A stretch of 64,000 nt of DNA. Origin: Streptomyces griseiscabiei. Lineage in GTDB: Bacteria > Actinomycetota > Actinomycetes > Streptomycetales > Streptomycetaceae. A program made the position numbers and the translations under genes. Of this stretch, positions 41,014 to 48,917 are shown in pieces; within the stretch, counting starts at the first letter, position 1; each line of letters opens with the position of its first letter. The notes beneath the pieces were generated by a model. It saw nothing but the letters and a program-made list of their open reading frames with translations. It made no database searches and had not been told where the DNA came from. The stretch lies in NCBI RefSeq assembly GCF_020010925.1, contig NZ_JAGJBZ010000004.1:372001-436000 (forward strand), written 5' to 3'.

Positions 41014-42252
41014 TCAGTTGGGACCGCCGAAGGGGTCGACCACCCACTCGCCCTTGCGCAGCACACCCTTGAGGTCGAAGTCCGCGTCGAGGAGGACGAG
41101 GTCGGCGTCCTTGCCGGGCTCCAGGGAGCCGACGCGGTCGTGGAGGCCGAGGAGCCTGGCCGGGTTGGCGGAGAGCGCGGCGACGGCGTCCTCGACGGGG
41201 ATGCGGTCGACGGTGACGGCGCGCTTGAGGGCGCGGTCCTGGGTCAGGGTCGAGCCCGCGATCGAGCCGCCCTCCACCAGCCGGGCCACCCCGTCCACGA
41301 CCTCCACCGCCAGCGGGCCGAGCGCGTAGAGGCCGTCGCCGAAGCCGGCCGCGTCCATGGCGTCGGTGATGAACGCGACCCGGGCGGCGCCCGCGTGACG
41401 GAACGCCAGCTGGAGGGAGGCGGGGTGGAGATGGGTTCCGTCGTTGATCAGCTCGACGGTGATCCGCTCGTCCTCCAGCAACGCCGCGATCGGGCCGGGC
41501 TCACGGTGGCCCAGCGGCGGCATCGCGTTGAAGAGATGGGTCGCCACGGTCGCGCCCGCGTCGATGGCCCGCACCGTCTGCTCGTACGTCGCGTCCGTGT
41601 GCCCGATCGCCGCGATGACGCCGTGCTCGGCGAGGAGGCGTACGGAGTCGAGGCCGCCCGGGAGTTCGGTCGCGAGGGTGACCATGCTCGCCCGGCCGCG
41701 CGCCGCGTCGATCAGTTTGCGGACCTCCGCCGGGTCGGGGTCGCGGAGCAGCTCCTCCGCATGCGCGCCCTTGCGGCAGGGGGAGATGAACGGGCCCTCG
41801 AAGTGGATGCCCGCGATGTCGCCCTGCTCGGCGAGTTCGGAGAGGAGGCCCGCGCGCCGGGCGAGGCCGTCCATGTCGCCGGTGACGGTGGAGGCGACGA
41901 GGGTGGTGGTGCCGTGGAGGCGGTGGGTGCGGATGCCGTGGAGCACGTCGTCCACGGTGCCGGAGGTGAAGGAGGCTCCGCCGCCGCCGTGGTTGTGGAG
42001 GTCGACGAATCCGGGGAGCGCCCAGTAGCCGCCGATGTCGATGGTGGGGGCGTTCTCGGGAGCGGCGGCGGCGATCCTGTCGCCGGCGATGACGAGACGG
42101 CCGTTCTTCACCGTGCCGGTGGGAAGGACGACGTTGGCGCCGTCCAGGACGTACGGCTGCGACGCGTTCGGCGGCTGAGAGTGCGTGGGGGCTGGTCGCG
42201 CGGTTCCCCGCGCCCCTTCCAGGGCGCCGGTGTCGGACAGTGCGGGGGGCAT
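41014..42252 (-). CDS. nagA: N-acetylglucosamine-6-phosphate deacetylase
   Basis: A 412-residue amidohydrolase that deacetylates GlcNAc-6-phosphate. GYWALPGFVDLHNHGGGG holds the first metal site, GIHFEGPFISP the catalytic block with the ligand glutamate, IGHTDATYEQ and HLFNAMPPLGHREPG the later histidines, and FITDAMDAAG the catalytic aspartate. The ATG overlaps the TGA of nagK (TGATG), so coupling fixes this start. The first 30 or so residues (ALEGARGTARPAPTHSQ) are encoded by a copy of the dispersed intergenic repeat and are not expected in the family. No other in-frame start precedes VVLPTGTV. Confidence 0.95.
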   Translation of the reverse strand: MPPALSDTGALEGARGTARPAPTHSQPPNASQPYVLDGANVVLPTGTVKNGRLVIAGDRIAAAAPENAPTIDIGGYWALPGFVDLHNHGGGGASFTSGTVDDVLHGIRTHRLHGTTTLVASTVTGDMDGLARRAGLLSELAEQGDIAGIHFEGPFISPCRKGAHAEELLRDPDPAEVRKLIDAARGRASMVTLATELPGGLDSVRLLAEHGVIAAIGHTDATYEQTVRAIDAGATVATHLFNAMPPLGHREPGPIAALLEDERITVELINDGTHLHPASLQLAFRHAGAARVAFITDAMDAAGFGDGLYALGPLAVEVVDGVARLVEGGSIAGSTLTQDRALKRAVTVDRIPVEDAVAALSANPARLLGLHDRVGSLEPGKDADLVLLDADFDLKGVLRKGEWVVDPFGGPN

Positions 42253-43199
42253 CAGTTGGCTACCTCCGAAGGGGCCTGCGTGGGGGTGAGGAGGTCCCAG
42301 GCCATGAGGCCCGCGCCCCGGCAGCCCGCGGTGTCTCCGAGGGCGGCCGGGACGATGGTGGGGACCTTCTGGAAGGTGACCCGGTGTGCGACGGCGGCGC
42401 GCAGGGGGGTGAACAGGGTTTCACCGGCCTCCGCCAGGCCGCCGCCGAGGATGAGCGTGCGGGGGTCGAGGAGCGTGAGGGCGGTGACCAGGCCGTCGGC
42501 GAGGGCGTCGACGGCGTCCTGCCAGACGCTCCGCGCCCGCGGGTCGCCCGATTCGACGGCCTTGGCGCAGTCCGCCGCGTCGGCCTCCGGGTCGCCGGAG
42601 GCCTCCGCCCAGGCCTGGCTGACGGCCGCCGCGGAGGCGAACCGCTCCAGACAGCCGTGCTGCCCGCACGGACACGGGGTGCCCCCGGGCCGTACGACGA
42701 TATGGCCGATCTCGCCCGCGAAGCCGTGGGCGCCCGCCTCCACCCGGCCGTCGACGCCGATCGCGCCGGCGATCCCGGTGCCGAGCGCCACGAAGAGAAA
42801 GCGGTCCGCGCCCTGGCCCGCGCCCACGCGCCCCTCCGCGAGCCCCCCGGTGCGCACATCGTGGCCGAGGGCGACCGGGACCCCGGCCAGACGCTCGGTG
42901 AGGAGCGCGCGCAGCGGGACGTCGCGCCAGCCGAGGTTGGCGGCGTAGACGGCGATGCCCCGGCCGGAGTCGACGATGCCGGGCACGGCGACCCCGGCGG
43001 CGACCGCGGGCTCGCCGAGGTGCCGCTCGCCGTACGCGCGCAGCTCGGCGGCGAAGTCGAGGATCGACGCGACGACGGCGTCCGGCCCGCGCTCGCGGCC
43101 GGTCGCCCGGCGCGCCTGGTGCAGCAGCTCGCCTTCGGCCCCGACCAGTGCGGCCTTCATCCCGGTGCCGCCCACATCGAGGGCGATGACATGTCTCAC
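42252..43199 (-). CDS. nagK: ROK-family N-acetylglucosamine kinase-like protein
   Basis: A 315-residue ROK sugar kinase. LDVGGTGMKAAL (residues 7-18) binds ATP, GHDVRTG carries the catalytic aspartate near 114, EIGHIVV contacts the sugar, and the ROK zinc motif CPCGQHGCLE spans about 176-185. There is no DNA-binding domain, so it is an enzyme rather than a repressor. The GTG at 43199 gives the normal N-terminus. It is translationally coupled to nagA and preceded by DasR-like sites, which points to GlcNAc phosphorylation rather than glucose. Confidence 0.9.
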   Translation of the reverse strand: MRHVIALDVGGTGMKAALVGAEGELLHQARRATGRERGPDAVVASILDFAAELRAYGERHLGEPAVAAGVAVPGIVDSGRGIAVYAANLGWRDVPLRALLTERLAGVPVALGHDVRTGGLAEGRVGAGQGADRFLFVALGTGIAGAIGVDGRVEAGAHGFAGEIGHIVVRPGGTPCPCGQHGCLERFASAAAVSQAWAEASGDPEADAADCAKAVESGDPRARSVWQDAVDALADGLVTALTLLDPRTLILGGGLAEAGETLFTPLRAAVAHRVTFQKVPTIVPAALGDTAGCRGAGLMAWDLLTPTQAPSEVAN

Positions 43200-43227
43200 G
43201 GGGAACAGTGTGGCCCTTCGACCCATG

Positions 43228-43278
43228 AGAGGTCTAGTCCACTTACATGGTCTAGACCTTATGGTGTAGAGCTTATGG
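43228..43278. promoter_or_regulatory. Two DasR-type dre sites in the divergent nagKA/solute-binding promoter
   Basis: AGAGGTCTAGTCCACT (43228-43243) and CATGGTCTAGACCTTA (43246-43261) both match the dre consensus around GGTCTAGACC; the second has a perfect core. Their centres are 18 bp apart. A third, weaker copy (ATGGTGTAGAGCTT, 43261-43274) is an imperfect tandem repeat of the second. DasR represses GlcNAc genes until glucosamine-6-phosphate releases it, so nagKA and the divergent gene should both be induced by amino sugars. Confidence 0.88.
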
Positions 43279-43375
43279 AGGGTTCGAGAAGTTGATCGAA
43301 CAACTACCTCGCGCCTGGGTCCGGTGATCCAGGCTGTTGTGCGCGGGGCCGGTACGACAGGTTGGGGCAGTACGA

Positions 43376-44677
43376 GTGGGACAGCGGCAGCGGCGGACGA
43401 AGACCGGCGTCGGCAACGGCGGAACGGCGGCACTGGCCGCCCTGTCCGCGCTGGGACTGATGGCGACGCTTGCGGGCTGCGGCGCCTCGGAGGCGAAGGG
43501 CCCCGGCGTCACCCTCAAACTGGTCGCCGCCGACTACGGAGACTCCCGGGCGAACAGCTCCCGGAAGTACTGGGACGCGGTCGTGAAGGCCTACGAGAAG
43601 AAGACCCCGGGTGTCGATGTCGACGTCACCGTCTACTCCTGGAACGACGTCGACCGCAAGATCAAGGAGATGGTCGCCGCCGGTGACGCGCCCGACATCG
43701 CGCAGGCCGGCACCTACGCCGACTACGCCTCGGCCGACCGGCTCTACGAGGTCGACGACCTGCTCTCCATCCCGGTCCAGGCCGGGTTCCTGCCCCGGCT
43801 CGCCGACGCCGGCAAGGTACGGCGGGTCGCGTACGGGATGCCGTTCGCGGCGTCCACGCGCGTCCTCTTCTACAACAAGAAGCTCTTCGCCGAGGCGGGC
43901 GTCGACGGCGCCCCGCGCAGCTGGAGCGAGCTGGCGGCCGACGCCGAGGCCCTCGGCGAGGCCGGTGTCGAGACCCCGTACGCGCTGCCGCTCGGGCCCG
44001 AGGAGGCCCAGGCCGAGACCATGCAGTGGCTGCTCAGCGGCGGCGCGGGCTACACCGACGACGTCGGCACCTACCGGATCGACTCCGACGAGAACGTACG
44101 GACCTTCACCTGGCTGAAGGACAAGCTCGTCGACAAGGGCCTCACCGGGCCCACGGCCCCCGCCGAGCTGAACCGCGCCGAGGCGTTCTCGGCGTTCGCG
44201 CGCGGCGAGGTCGGCATGCTCAACGGGCACCCCAGCCTGATGCGTCTCGCGGCCGACCAGGGGGTGGAGTACGGGACTGTCGCGATGCCCGGGTACGACG
44301 GGCGGGAGCACGCGACGATGGGGGTGGCCGACTGGATGATGGCCTTCAAGCAGAACGGCCACGGGGAGGAGATCGGGGACTTCCTCGACTTCGTCTACAG
44401 CGACGCGAACGTCCTCGACTTCTCCCGTGAGTACGACCTGCTGCCGGTCACCGCGTCCGCGTCGGAGGAGATGGCGGCGTCCGCGGGCGACGCGGGGCTC
44501 GCGCCGTTCCTCGACGCGTTGCCCGACGCGACGCTGTATCCCGTCGGGAAGACGTCCTGGGCGGATGTCAGCGCGGCGGTCAAGGAGCAGATCGGGCGGG
44601 CGGTGCGGCCCGGGGTGAAGCCGGGGGTTGTGCTGGGGCAGTTGCAGCAGACGGCGGCGGTGGCGGATCGGGGCTGA
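43376..44677 (+). CDS. Extracellular sugar-binding lipoprotein (ABC type)
   Basis: A solute-binding protein of about 433 residues from the GTG at 43376; a TTG at 43337 would add 13. The basic start and hydrophobic run end in the lipobox LAGC. The mature protein has the class-1 sugar-binding pattern: SWNDVDRKIKEMVAAGDAPDIAQAG, YGMPFAASTRVLFYNKKLF and GEVGMLNGHPSLM. No permease or ATPase genes are adjacent, so it must share a transporter encoded elsewhere. The shared promoter with nagKA suggests an amino-sugar or chitin-derived ligand. Confidence 0.88.
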   Translation: MGQRQRRTKTGVGNGGTAALAALSALGLMATLAGCGASEAKGPGVTLKLVAADYGDSRANSSRKYWDAVVKAYEKKTPGVDVDVTVYSWNDVDRKIKEMVAAGDAPDIAQAGTYADYASADRLYEVDDLLSIPVQAGFLPRLADAGKVRRVAYGMPFAASTRVLFYNKKLFAEAGVDGAPRSWSELAADAEALGEAGVETPYALPLGPEEAQAETMQWLLSGGAGYTDDVGTYRIDSDENVRTFTWLKDKLVDKGLTGPTAPAELNRAEAFSAFARGEVGMLNGHPSLMRLAADQGVEYGTVAMPGYDGREHATMGVADWMMAFKQNGHGEEIGDFLDFVYSDANVLDFSREYDLLPVTASASEEMAASAGDAGLAPFLDALPDATLYPVGKTSWADVSAAVKEQIGRAVRPGVKPGVVLGQLQQTAAVADRG

Positions 44678-44715
44678 GGGCGCGTCAGGGGGCGGGGGTG
44701 CCTGTGGTGTGGCGG

Positions 44716-44813
44716 GTGCGGCCCGGTGGGGCTTCTCGCGCAGTTCCCCGCGCCCCTAAAAGACCAGGCCCCTGCGGGCCTGAAAAGCAGGGGCTGCGCC
44801 CCGTGCTTCTCCC
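44716..44813. repeat. Dispersed GC-rich repeat copy
   Basis: The stretch begins CGGCCCGGTGGGGCTTCTCG, continues through CGCAGTTCCCCGCGCCCCT and AAAAGACCAGGCCCCTGCGG, and ends with GGGGCTGCGCCCC. It matches the copy at 47512 over long runs. It fills most of the 173-bp gap between the lipoprotein and the DUF3263 gene and can act as the terminator. Confidence 0.75.
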
Positions 44814-44850
44814 GCCGCCGAATGTCACACCCCTCCGTTACCGTCGTCGC

Positions 44851-45078
44851 ATGGACGATCTGGCCCCCCGTGAACAAGCCATCCTCGCCGTGGAGCGGCA
44901 GGGGTGGCCGGGGCCCGGGGCCAAGGAGCGGGCCATCCGGGAGCGGCTGGGGATCGCGCCCGTGCGGTACTACCAGCTGCTGAACGCCCTGCTGGACGAC
45001 CCCCGCGCACTCGCCCACGACCCGGTCACCGTCAACCGGCTGAGACGCGTACGGGACGCCCGCCGGGACGAGCGATGA
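44851..45078 (+). CDS. DUF3263 small helix-turn-helix protein
   Basis: A 75-residue protein with the start MDDLAPREQAILAVERQGWPGPGAKERAIRERLGIAPVRYYQLLN and an arginine-rich end. This is the DUF3263 signature of actinobacteria. The middle reads as a recognition helix, so DNA binding is plausible. It precedes otsB by 39 bp in the same direction. Function is unknown. Confidence 0.82.
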   Translation: MDDLAPREQAILAVERQGWPGPGAKERAIRERLGIAPVRYYQLLNALLDDPRALAHDPVTVNRLRRVRDARRDER

Positions 45079-45117
45079 CGAGGCGCGGGCGCGGCGGGGG
45101 CGGATAGGGTCGCGGAC

Positions 45118-45984
45118 ATGGGCAGCCACAAGGACGCACAGACCCCCGGGGCCACCTTGCCGACACCGGTGACCCCGGCAGGACGGGACGCGCTGGACGC
45201 GATCCTCGCCCGCCCCGGCCGTTCGGTGATCGCACTCGACTTCGACGGCACCCTCGCCCCGATCGTCCCCGACCCCGAGCAGGCCCGCGCCCACCCCGAG
45301 GCTCTCGCCGCCCTCGCCGCCCTCGCCCCGAAGGTCGCCTCCGTCGCCGTGGTGACCGGCCGCCCCGCCTCCGTCGCCGTCCGCCACGGCGGCTTCGCCG
45401 GTGTCCCCGGTCTGGAGCGCCTGGTCGTCCTCGGCCACTACGGCGCCGAACGCTGGGACGCGGTCACCGGCGAGGTCACCGCCCCCGCCCCGCACCCCGG
45501 CGTCGCGGCGGTCCGCGCGGAGCTGCCCGGCGTCCTGGACGGTGTCGGCGTCGGCACCGGGCAGGGCACCTGGATCGAGGAGAAGGGCCGGGCGCTCGCC
45601 GTCCACACCCGCCGCGCCACCGACCCCCAGGCCGCCTTCGACGCCCTGCGCGCGCCCCTCACCGACCTCGCCGCCCGCCACGGCCTCATCGTCGAACCCG
45701 GCCGTCTCGTCCTCGAACTCCGGCCCCCGGGCATGGACAAGGGCGTGGCCCTCCGCGAGTACCTCACCGAGACCACCGCCGAATCCGTCCTCTACGCCGG
45801 CGACGACCTCGGCGACCTCCCCGCCTTCGCCACCGTCGAGAAACTCCGCACCGAGGGAACCCCGGGCCTGCTGGTCTGCAGCGGCAGCACGGAGGTGAGC
45901 GAGCTGTCGGAGCGGGCGGACGTGGTGGTGGACGGCCCGGAGGGCGTGGTCCGCCTGCTGGCGGCGATCGCCGGGCACGTGTGA
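45118..45984 (+). CDS. otsB: Trehalose-6-phosphate phosphatase
   Basis: A 288-residue HAD-family phosphatase. The nucleophile motif DFDGTLAPI (residues 41-49) is intact. VVTGRPASVA follows as motif II, KGVALREYL carries the motif III lysine, and YAGDDLGDLPAF holds the metal-binding aspartates. It completes trehalose synthesis after OtsA. A TAGGGT hexamer lies 7 bp before the ATG, so the mRNA may be leaderless. It converges with otsA across 23 bp, unusual for a pathway pair that could have shared one transcript. Confidence 0.93.
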   Translation: MGSHKDAQTPGATLPTPVTPAGRDALDAILARPGRSVIALDFDGTLAPIVPDPEQARAHPEALAALAALAPKVASVAVVTGRPASVAVRHGGFAGVPGLERLVVLGHYGAERWDAVTGEVTAPAPHPGVAAVRAELPGVLDGVGVGTGQGTWIEEKGRALAVHTRRATDPQAAFDALRAPLTDLAARHGLIVEPGRLVLELRPPGMDKGVALREYLTETTAESVLYAGDDLGDLPAFATVEKLRTEGTPGLLVCSGSTEVSELSERADVVVDGPEGVVRLLAAIAGHV

Positions 45985-46007
45985 GGAGAGGGCGCCCCCC
46001 TCACCCG

Positions 46008-47414
46008 TCAGCCCTCCAGCGCCCTCAGCTGATCCAGGAACCACTGGGTCGGCGGCAGCGCGGTCGCCGCAGCGGCGAGCCGCTTCGTCCGCTCCGCCCG
46101 CTCGGCCGTCGGCAGGGACAACGCCTCGTGGAGCGCCGCCGCCGTCCCCACCACGTCGTACGGGTTCACCACCACCGAGTCGTCCGCCAGCTCCTCGTAC
46201 GCCCCGGCCTCCCGCGAGAGGACCAGCGCGCACCCCTCGTCGGAGACGACGGGCATCTCCTTGGCGACGAGGTTCATACCGTCGCGGATGGGGTTGACGA
46301 GGGCGACGTCCGCGAGGCGGTACGCCGCCAGGGAGCGGGCGAAGTCGTCCTTCAGATGGAGCAGGACCGGGGTCCACCCCGGTGTCCCGTAGCGGGAGTT
46401 GATGTCGTCCGCGACGCGCTGGACCTCGGTCATGTAGTCCCGGTACACCGCGAGGTCCTGCCGCGACGGGTACGCGAGCGCCACGTGCACGACGCGTTCG
46501 CGCCAGGAGGGGTGGTCGTCGAGGAGCTGACGGTAGGCGTGCAGTCCGCGCACGATGTTCTTCGACAGTTCCGTGCGGTCGACGCGGACGATCGTGCGGC
46601 GCGGGGTGCCGTCCGGGGCCGTACCGATCTGCTCGCGCAGCGCGGCCATGCGGTCGCCGACGTCCGGCCGGTGGGCGCGGGTCCGCAGGAAGTCCGCGTC
46701 GGCGCCCAGACCGTGCACGCCGATCCGGGTGCCGGACGGGGCGTCGGGGCCGAGGACGGCGCGGGCGCACTCGGTGAACGCGTCCGCCCACCGCCGGGTG
46801 AGGAACGCGGCCCGGTCGGCGCCGAGGATGCCGTCGAGCACCCGCGCGGCGATGTCGTCGGGGAGCATCCGGAAGTAGTCGACGGGCGCCCACGGGGTGT
46901 GCGAGAAGTGGCCGATCCGCAGGTCGGGGCGGAGGTCGCGGAGCATCCGCGGGACCAGGGTCAGATGGTAGTCCTGGACGAGGACGGCCGCGCCGTCCGC
47001 CGCCTCCTGGGCGAGGGCCTCGGCGAAGGCGCGGTTGTACGTCTCGTACGACGCCCACTGCCGCCGGAACTCCGCGTCGAAGGCGGGCTCCAGCGGGGTC
47101 TGGTAGAGCATGTGGTGCACGAACCAGAGCGTGGAGTTGGCGACGCCGTTGTACGCGTCGTGGTGCACGTCGGCGGGGATGTCCAGCATCCGTACGCCCG
47201 GCTCGGCGACGCCGCGTCGTACGGCCTCGCGGTCGCCGTCGCCGAGTGCCGAGCACACCCAGACCGCGCCCGACTCCGGGTCGATCGCGGAGAGGCCGGA
47301 GACGAGGCCGCCGCCGCCGCGTTTCGCCGTGAGGGCGCCCGTGTCGTCCTGTGCGTAGGTGACGGGGCCGCGGTTGGAGGCGACGAGGATCTGTGCACCG
47401 CGTGTTGATGCCAT
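46008..47414 (-). CDS. otsA: Trehalose-6-phosphate synthase
   Basis: A 468-residue GT20 glycosyltransferase joining UDP-glucose and glucose-6-phosphate. ILVASNRGPVTY at the N-terminus, VLVQDYHLTLVPRML, GHFSHTPWAP and RVDRTELSKNIVRGLHAY are characteristic. VNPIRDGMNLVAKE is the UDP-binding end. I chose the ATG at 47414; a GTG at 47423 would add three residues. The dispersed repeat lies upstream, between it and gpgS. Confidence 0.94.
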   Translation of the reverse strand: MASTRGAQILVASNRGPVTYAQDDTGALTAKRGGGGLVSGLSAIDPESGAVWVCSALGDGDREAVRRGVAEPGVRMLDIPADVHHDAYNGVANSTLWFVHHMLYQTPLEPAFDAEFRRQWASYETYNRAFAEALAQEAADGAAVLVQDYHLTLVPRMLRDLRPDLRIGHFSHTPWAPVDYFRMLPDDIAARVLDGILGADRAAFLTRRWADAFTECARAVLGPDAPSGTRIGVHGLGADADFLRTRAHRPDVGDRMAALREQIGTAPDGTPRRTIVRVDRTELSKNIVRGLHAYRQLLDDHPSWRERVVHVALAYPSRQDLAVYRDYMTEVQRVADDINSRYGTPGWTPVLLHLKDDFARSLAAYRLADVALVNPIRDGMNLVAKEMPVVSDEGCALVLSREAGAYEELADDSVVVNPYDVVGTAAALHEALSLPTAERAERTKRLAAAATALPPTQWFLDQLRALEG

Positions 47415-47511
47415 ACGGCTCACCCTAGCCAGGGGCTCCGCCGGTCAAACGTTTGATGCGGCCGTATACAGGAGCGCCTGATGGGGGTGGGGTGCCTGTT
47501 GAGTGGCGAGT

Positions 47512-47649
47512 GCGGCCCGGTGGGGGCTGGTCGCGCAGTTCCCCGCGCCCCTAAAAGACCAGGCCCCTGCGGGCCTGAAAAGCGTGGGGCGCAGCCCCTG
47601 CTTTTCAGGGGCGCGGGGAACTGCGCGAGAAGCCCCACCGGGCCGCGGC
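47512..47649. repeat. Dispersed repeat, near-perfect inverted pair
   Basis: Two arms of about 45 bp (47512-47558 and 47603-47649) are inverted copies of the repeat: each reads CGGCCCGGTGGGG, CGCGCAGTTCCCCGCGCCCC and a short A run. RNA from this region would form a very stable stem. It lies between gpgS and otsA, both on the minus strand, so it probably ends the gpgS transcript. Confidence 0.8.
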
Positions 47650-47677
47650 CGCCGACGAACCCGCACCCCCCACCCCC

Positions 47678-48646
47678 TCACGCCGCCCGGCGCTCCACGT
47701 ACTCCTCGATCTGGGCCATGGGGGGCCTCTCCTCCAGGTCCACCGAGTACGTGCGCGGCTCGAACCCCTCCCGCCCGCGCTCGAACTGCGTCAGGACGGG
47801 ACGGATCAGGTGGCCGCGGGCCAGCCGCAGCTGGGCGGTGCGGTAGATCGCCGCGGACATACGGCCCAGCGCCGCCCCGTCCTGGTGCCGGTGCTTGCGG
47901 ACGCCGACGTCGACCTGGGAGAGCGCGTCGAGGCCGACGAGGTGGAGCGCGTCGACGAGCATGCCCAGCTCGATGCCGTAGCCGACGGGGAAGGGGAGCC
48001 GCTCCAGGAGGGAGCGCCGCGCCGCGTACTCGCCGCCGAGGGGCTGGACGAAGCCGGCCAGCTGCGGCCAGTGCATGTTGAGCAGGGGGCGGGCCATGAG
48101 CTCGGTCACCCGCCCGCCCTGGCCGGCGGCGGAGCCGAGGGGGCGGTCGTACATCGCCTTGACGAGGTCGACGCCGGGGTCGGTGAGCAGCGGTCCGACG
48201 ATCCCGGAGACGAAGTCGGAGGAGAACTCCTTGAGGTCGGCGTCGATGAAGCAGACGATGTCGCCGGAGGTGACGAGCAGCGACCGCCACAGCACCTCGC
48301 CCTTGCCGGGCACGGCCGGCAGCCGGGGCAGGATCGCGTCGCGGTGCACGACCGTCGCCCCGGCGGCGGCCGCGACCTGGGAGGTCCGGTCGGTCGAGCC
48401 GGAGTCGACGACCACGATCTCGTCGACGAGCGGCACCTGCCGCATGAGGTCATGACGGATGATCGCGACGATGTCGCCGACCGTCTCCTCCTCGTTCAGC
48501 GCGGGCAGCACGACGCTGACCGTCTGTCCCGTGGCCCGTTTCGCGGCCATGATCTGGTGGAGCGGGCGGTCGGACATGGACCAGGAGCGGGTGCTCAGCC
48601 AGCGCTCGACTTCCTTCAGCACAGTGCGCGGCTCCTCTGCGTTCAT
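47678..48646 (-). CDS. gpgS: Glucosyl-3-phosphoglycerate synthase
   Basis: A 322-residue GT-A (family 81/2-like) glycosyltransferase. TVSVVLPALNEEETVGDIV begins the fold, VDSGSTDRTSQVAAAAGATVV binds the nucleotide, CFIDADLKEF contains the metal DxD, and FVQPLGGEYAARR and GYGIELGMLVDAL are conserved late blocks. It transfers glucose to 3-phosphoglycerate in the pathway to glucosylglycerate and methylglucose polysaccharides. It sits beside trehalose genes, which fits shared control of compatible solutes. Confidence 0.9.
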   Translation of the reverse strand: MNAEEPRTVLKEVERWLSTRSWSMSDRPLHQIMAAKRATGQTVSVVLPALNEEETVGDIVAIIRHDLMRQVPLVDEIVVVDSGSTDRTSQVAAAAGATVVHRDAILPRLPAVPGKGEVLWRSLLVTSGDIVCFIDADLKEFSSDFVSGIVGPLLTDPGVDLVKAMYDRPLGSAAGQGGRVTELMARPLLNMHWPQLAGFVQPLGGEYAARRSLLERLPFPVGYGIELGMLVDALHLVGLDALSQVDVGVRKHRHQDGAALGRMSAAIYRTAQLRLARGHLIRPVLTQFERGREGFEPRTYSVDLEERPPMAQIEEYVERRAA

Positions 48647-48755
48647 CTCGCGGTTCGGACGGCTCTCTCAACTGTCCTGGCCTTCGGTTACAGTCTTGGA
48701 CAACGCTGGTGACCATCGCATGTCGGTGTTCGTCGGCGTATACAACCAAATACCG

Positions 48756-48898
48756 CTCATCCAGAGGGGCAGAGGGATACGGCCCGATGAAGCCCCGGCA
48801 ACCCTCCAGCCGGTCTGACCACGTTGTCGTGGTGAGGCTCCCGGCTCGGGAAGGTGCCAAATCCGTCTCACGGCGAAGTGCGTCGTGAGGAAGATGAG
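48756..48898 (+). ncRNA. SAM-I riboswitch (S-box)
   Basis: The P1 stem is CTCATC (48756-48761) with GATGAG (48893-48898). Between them are the conserved core segments AGAGGGATACGGCCCGATGA, CCCCGGCAACC and AAGGTGCCAAATCC, which form the SAM pocket and pseudoknot. A GGAG lies right after the 3' side of P1, 17 bp before the threonine synthase ATG, so SAM binding probably hides the ribosome binding site rather than ending transcription. It is expected to lower threonine synthase when SAM is plentiful. Confidence 0.92.
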
Positions 48899-48917
48899 GA
48901 GAAAGGGCCTCCCCTCC

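Noticed and set aside
44395..47256. A 953-codon minus-strand frame across otsB and otsA
   Set aside because: Low-complexity Arg/Gly/Pro translation crossing a gene boundary and a repeat; otsB and otsA have clear motifs in other frames.
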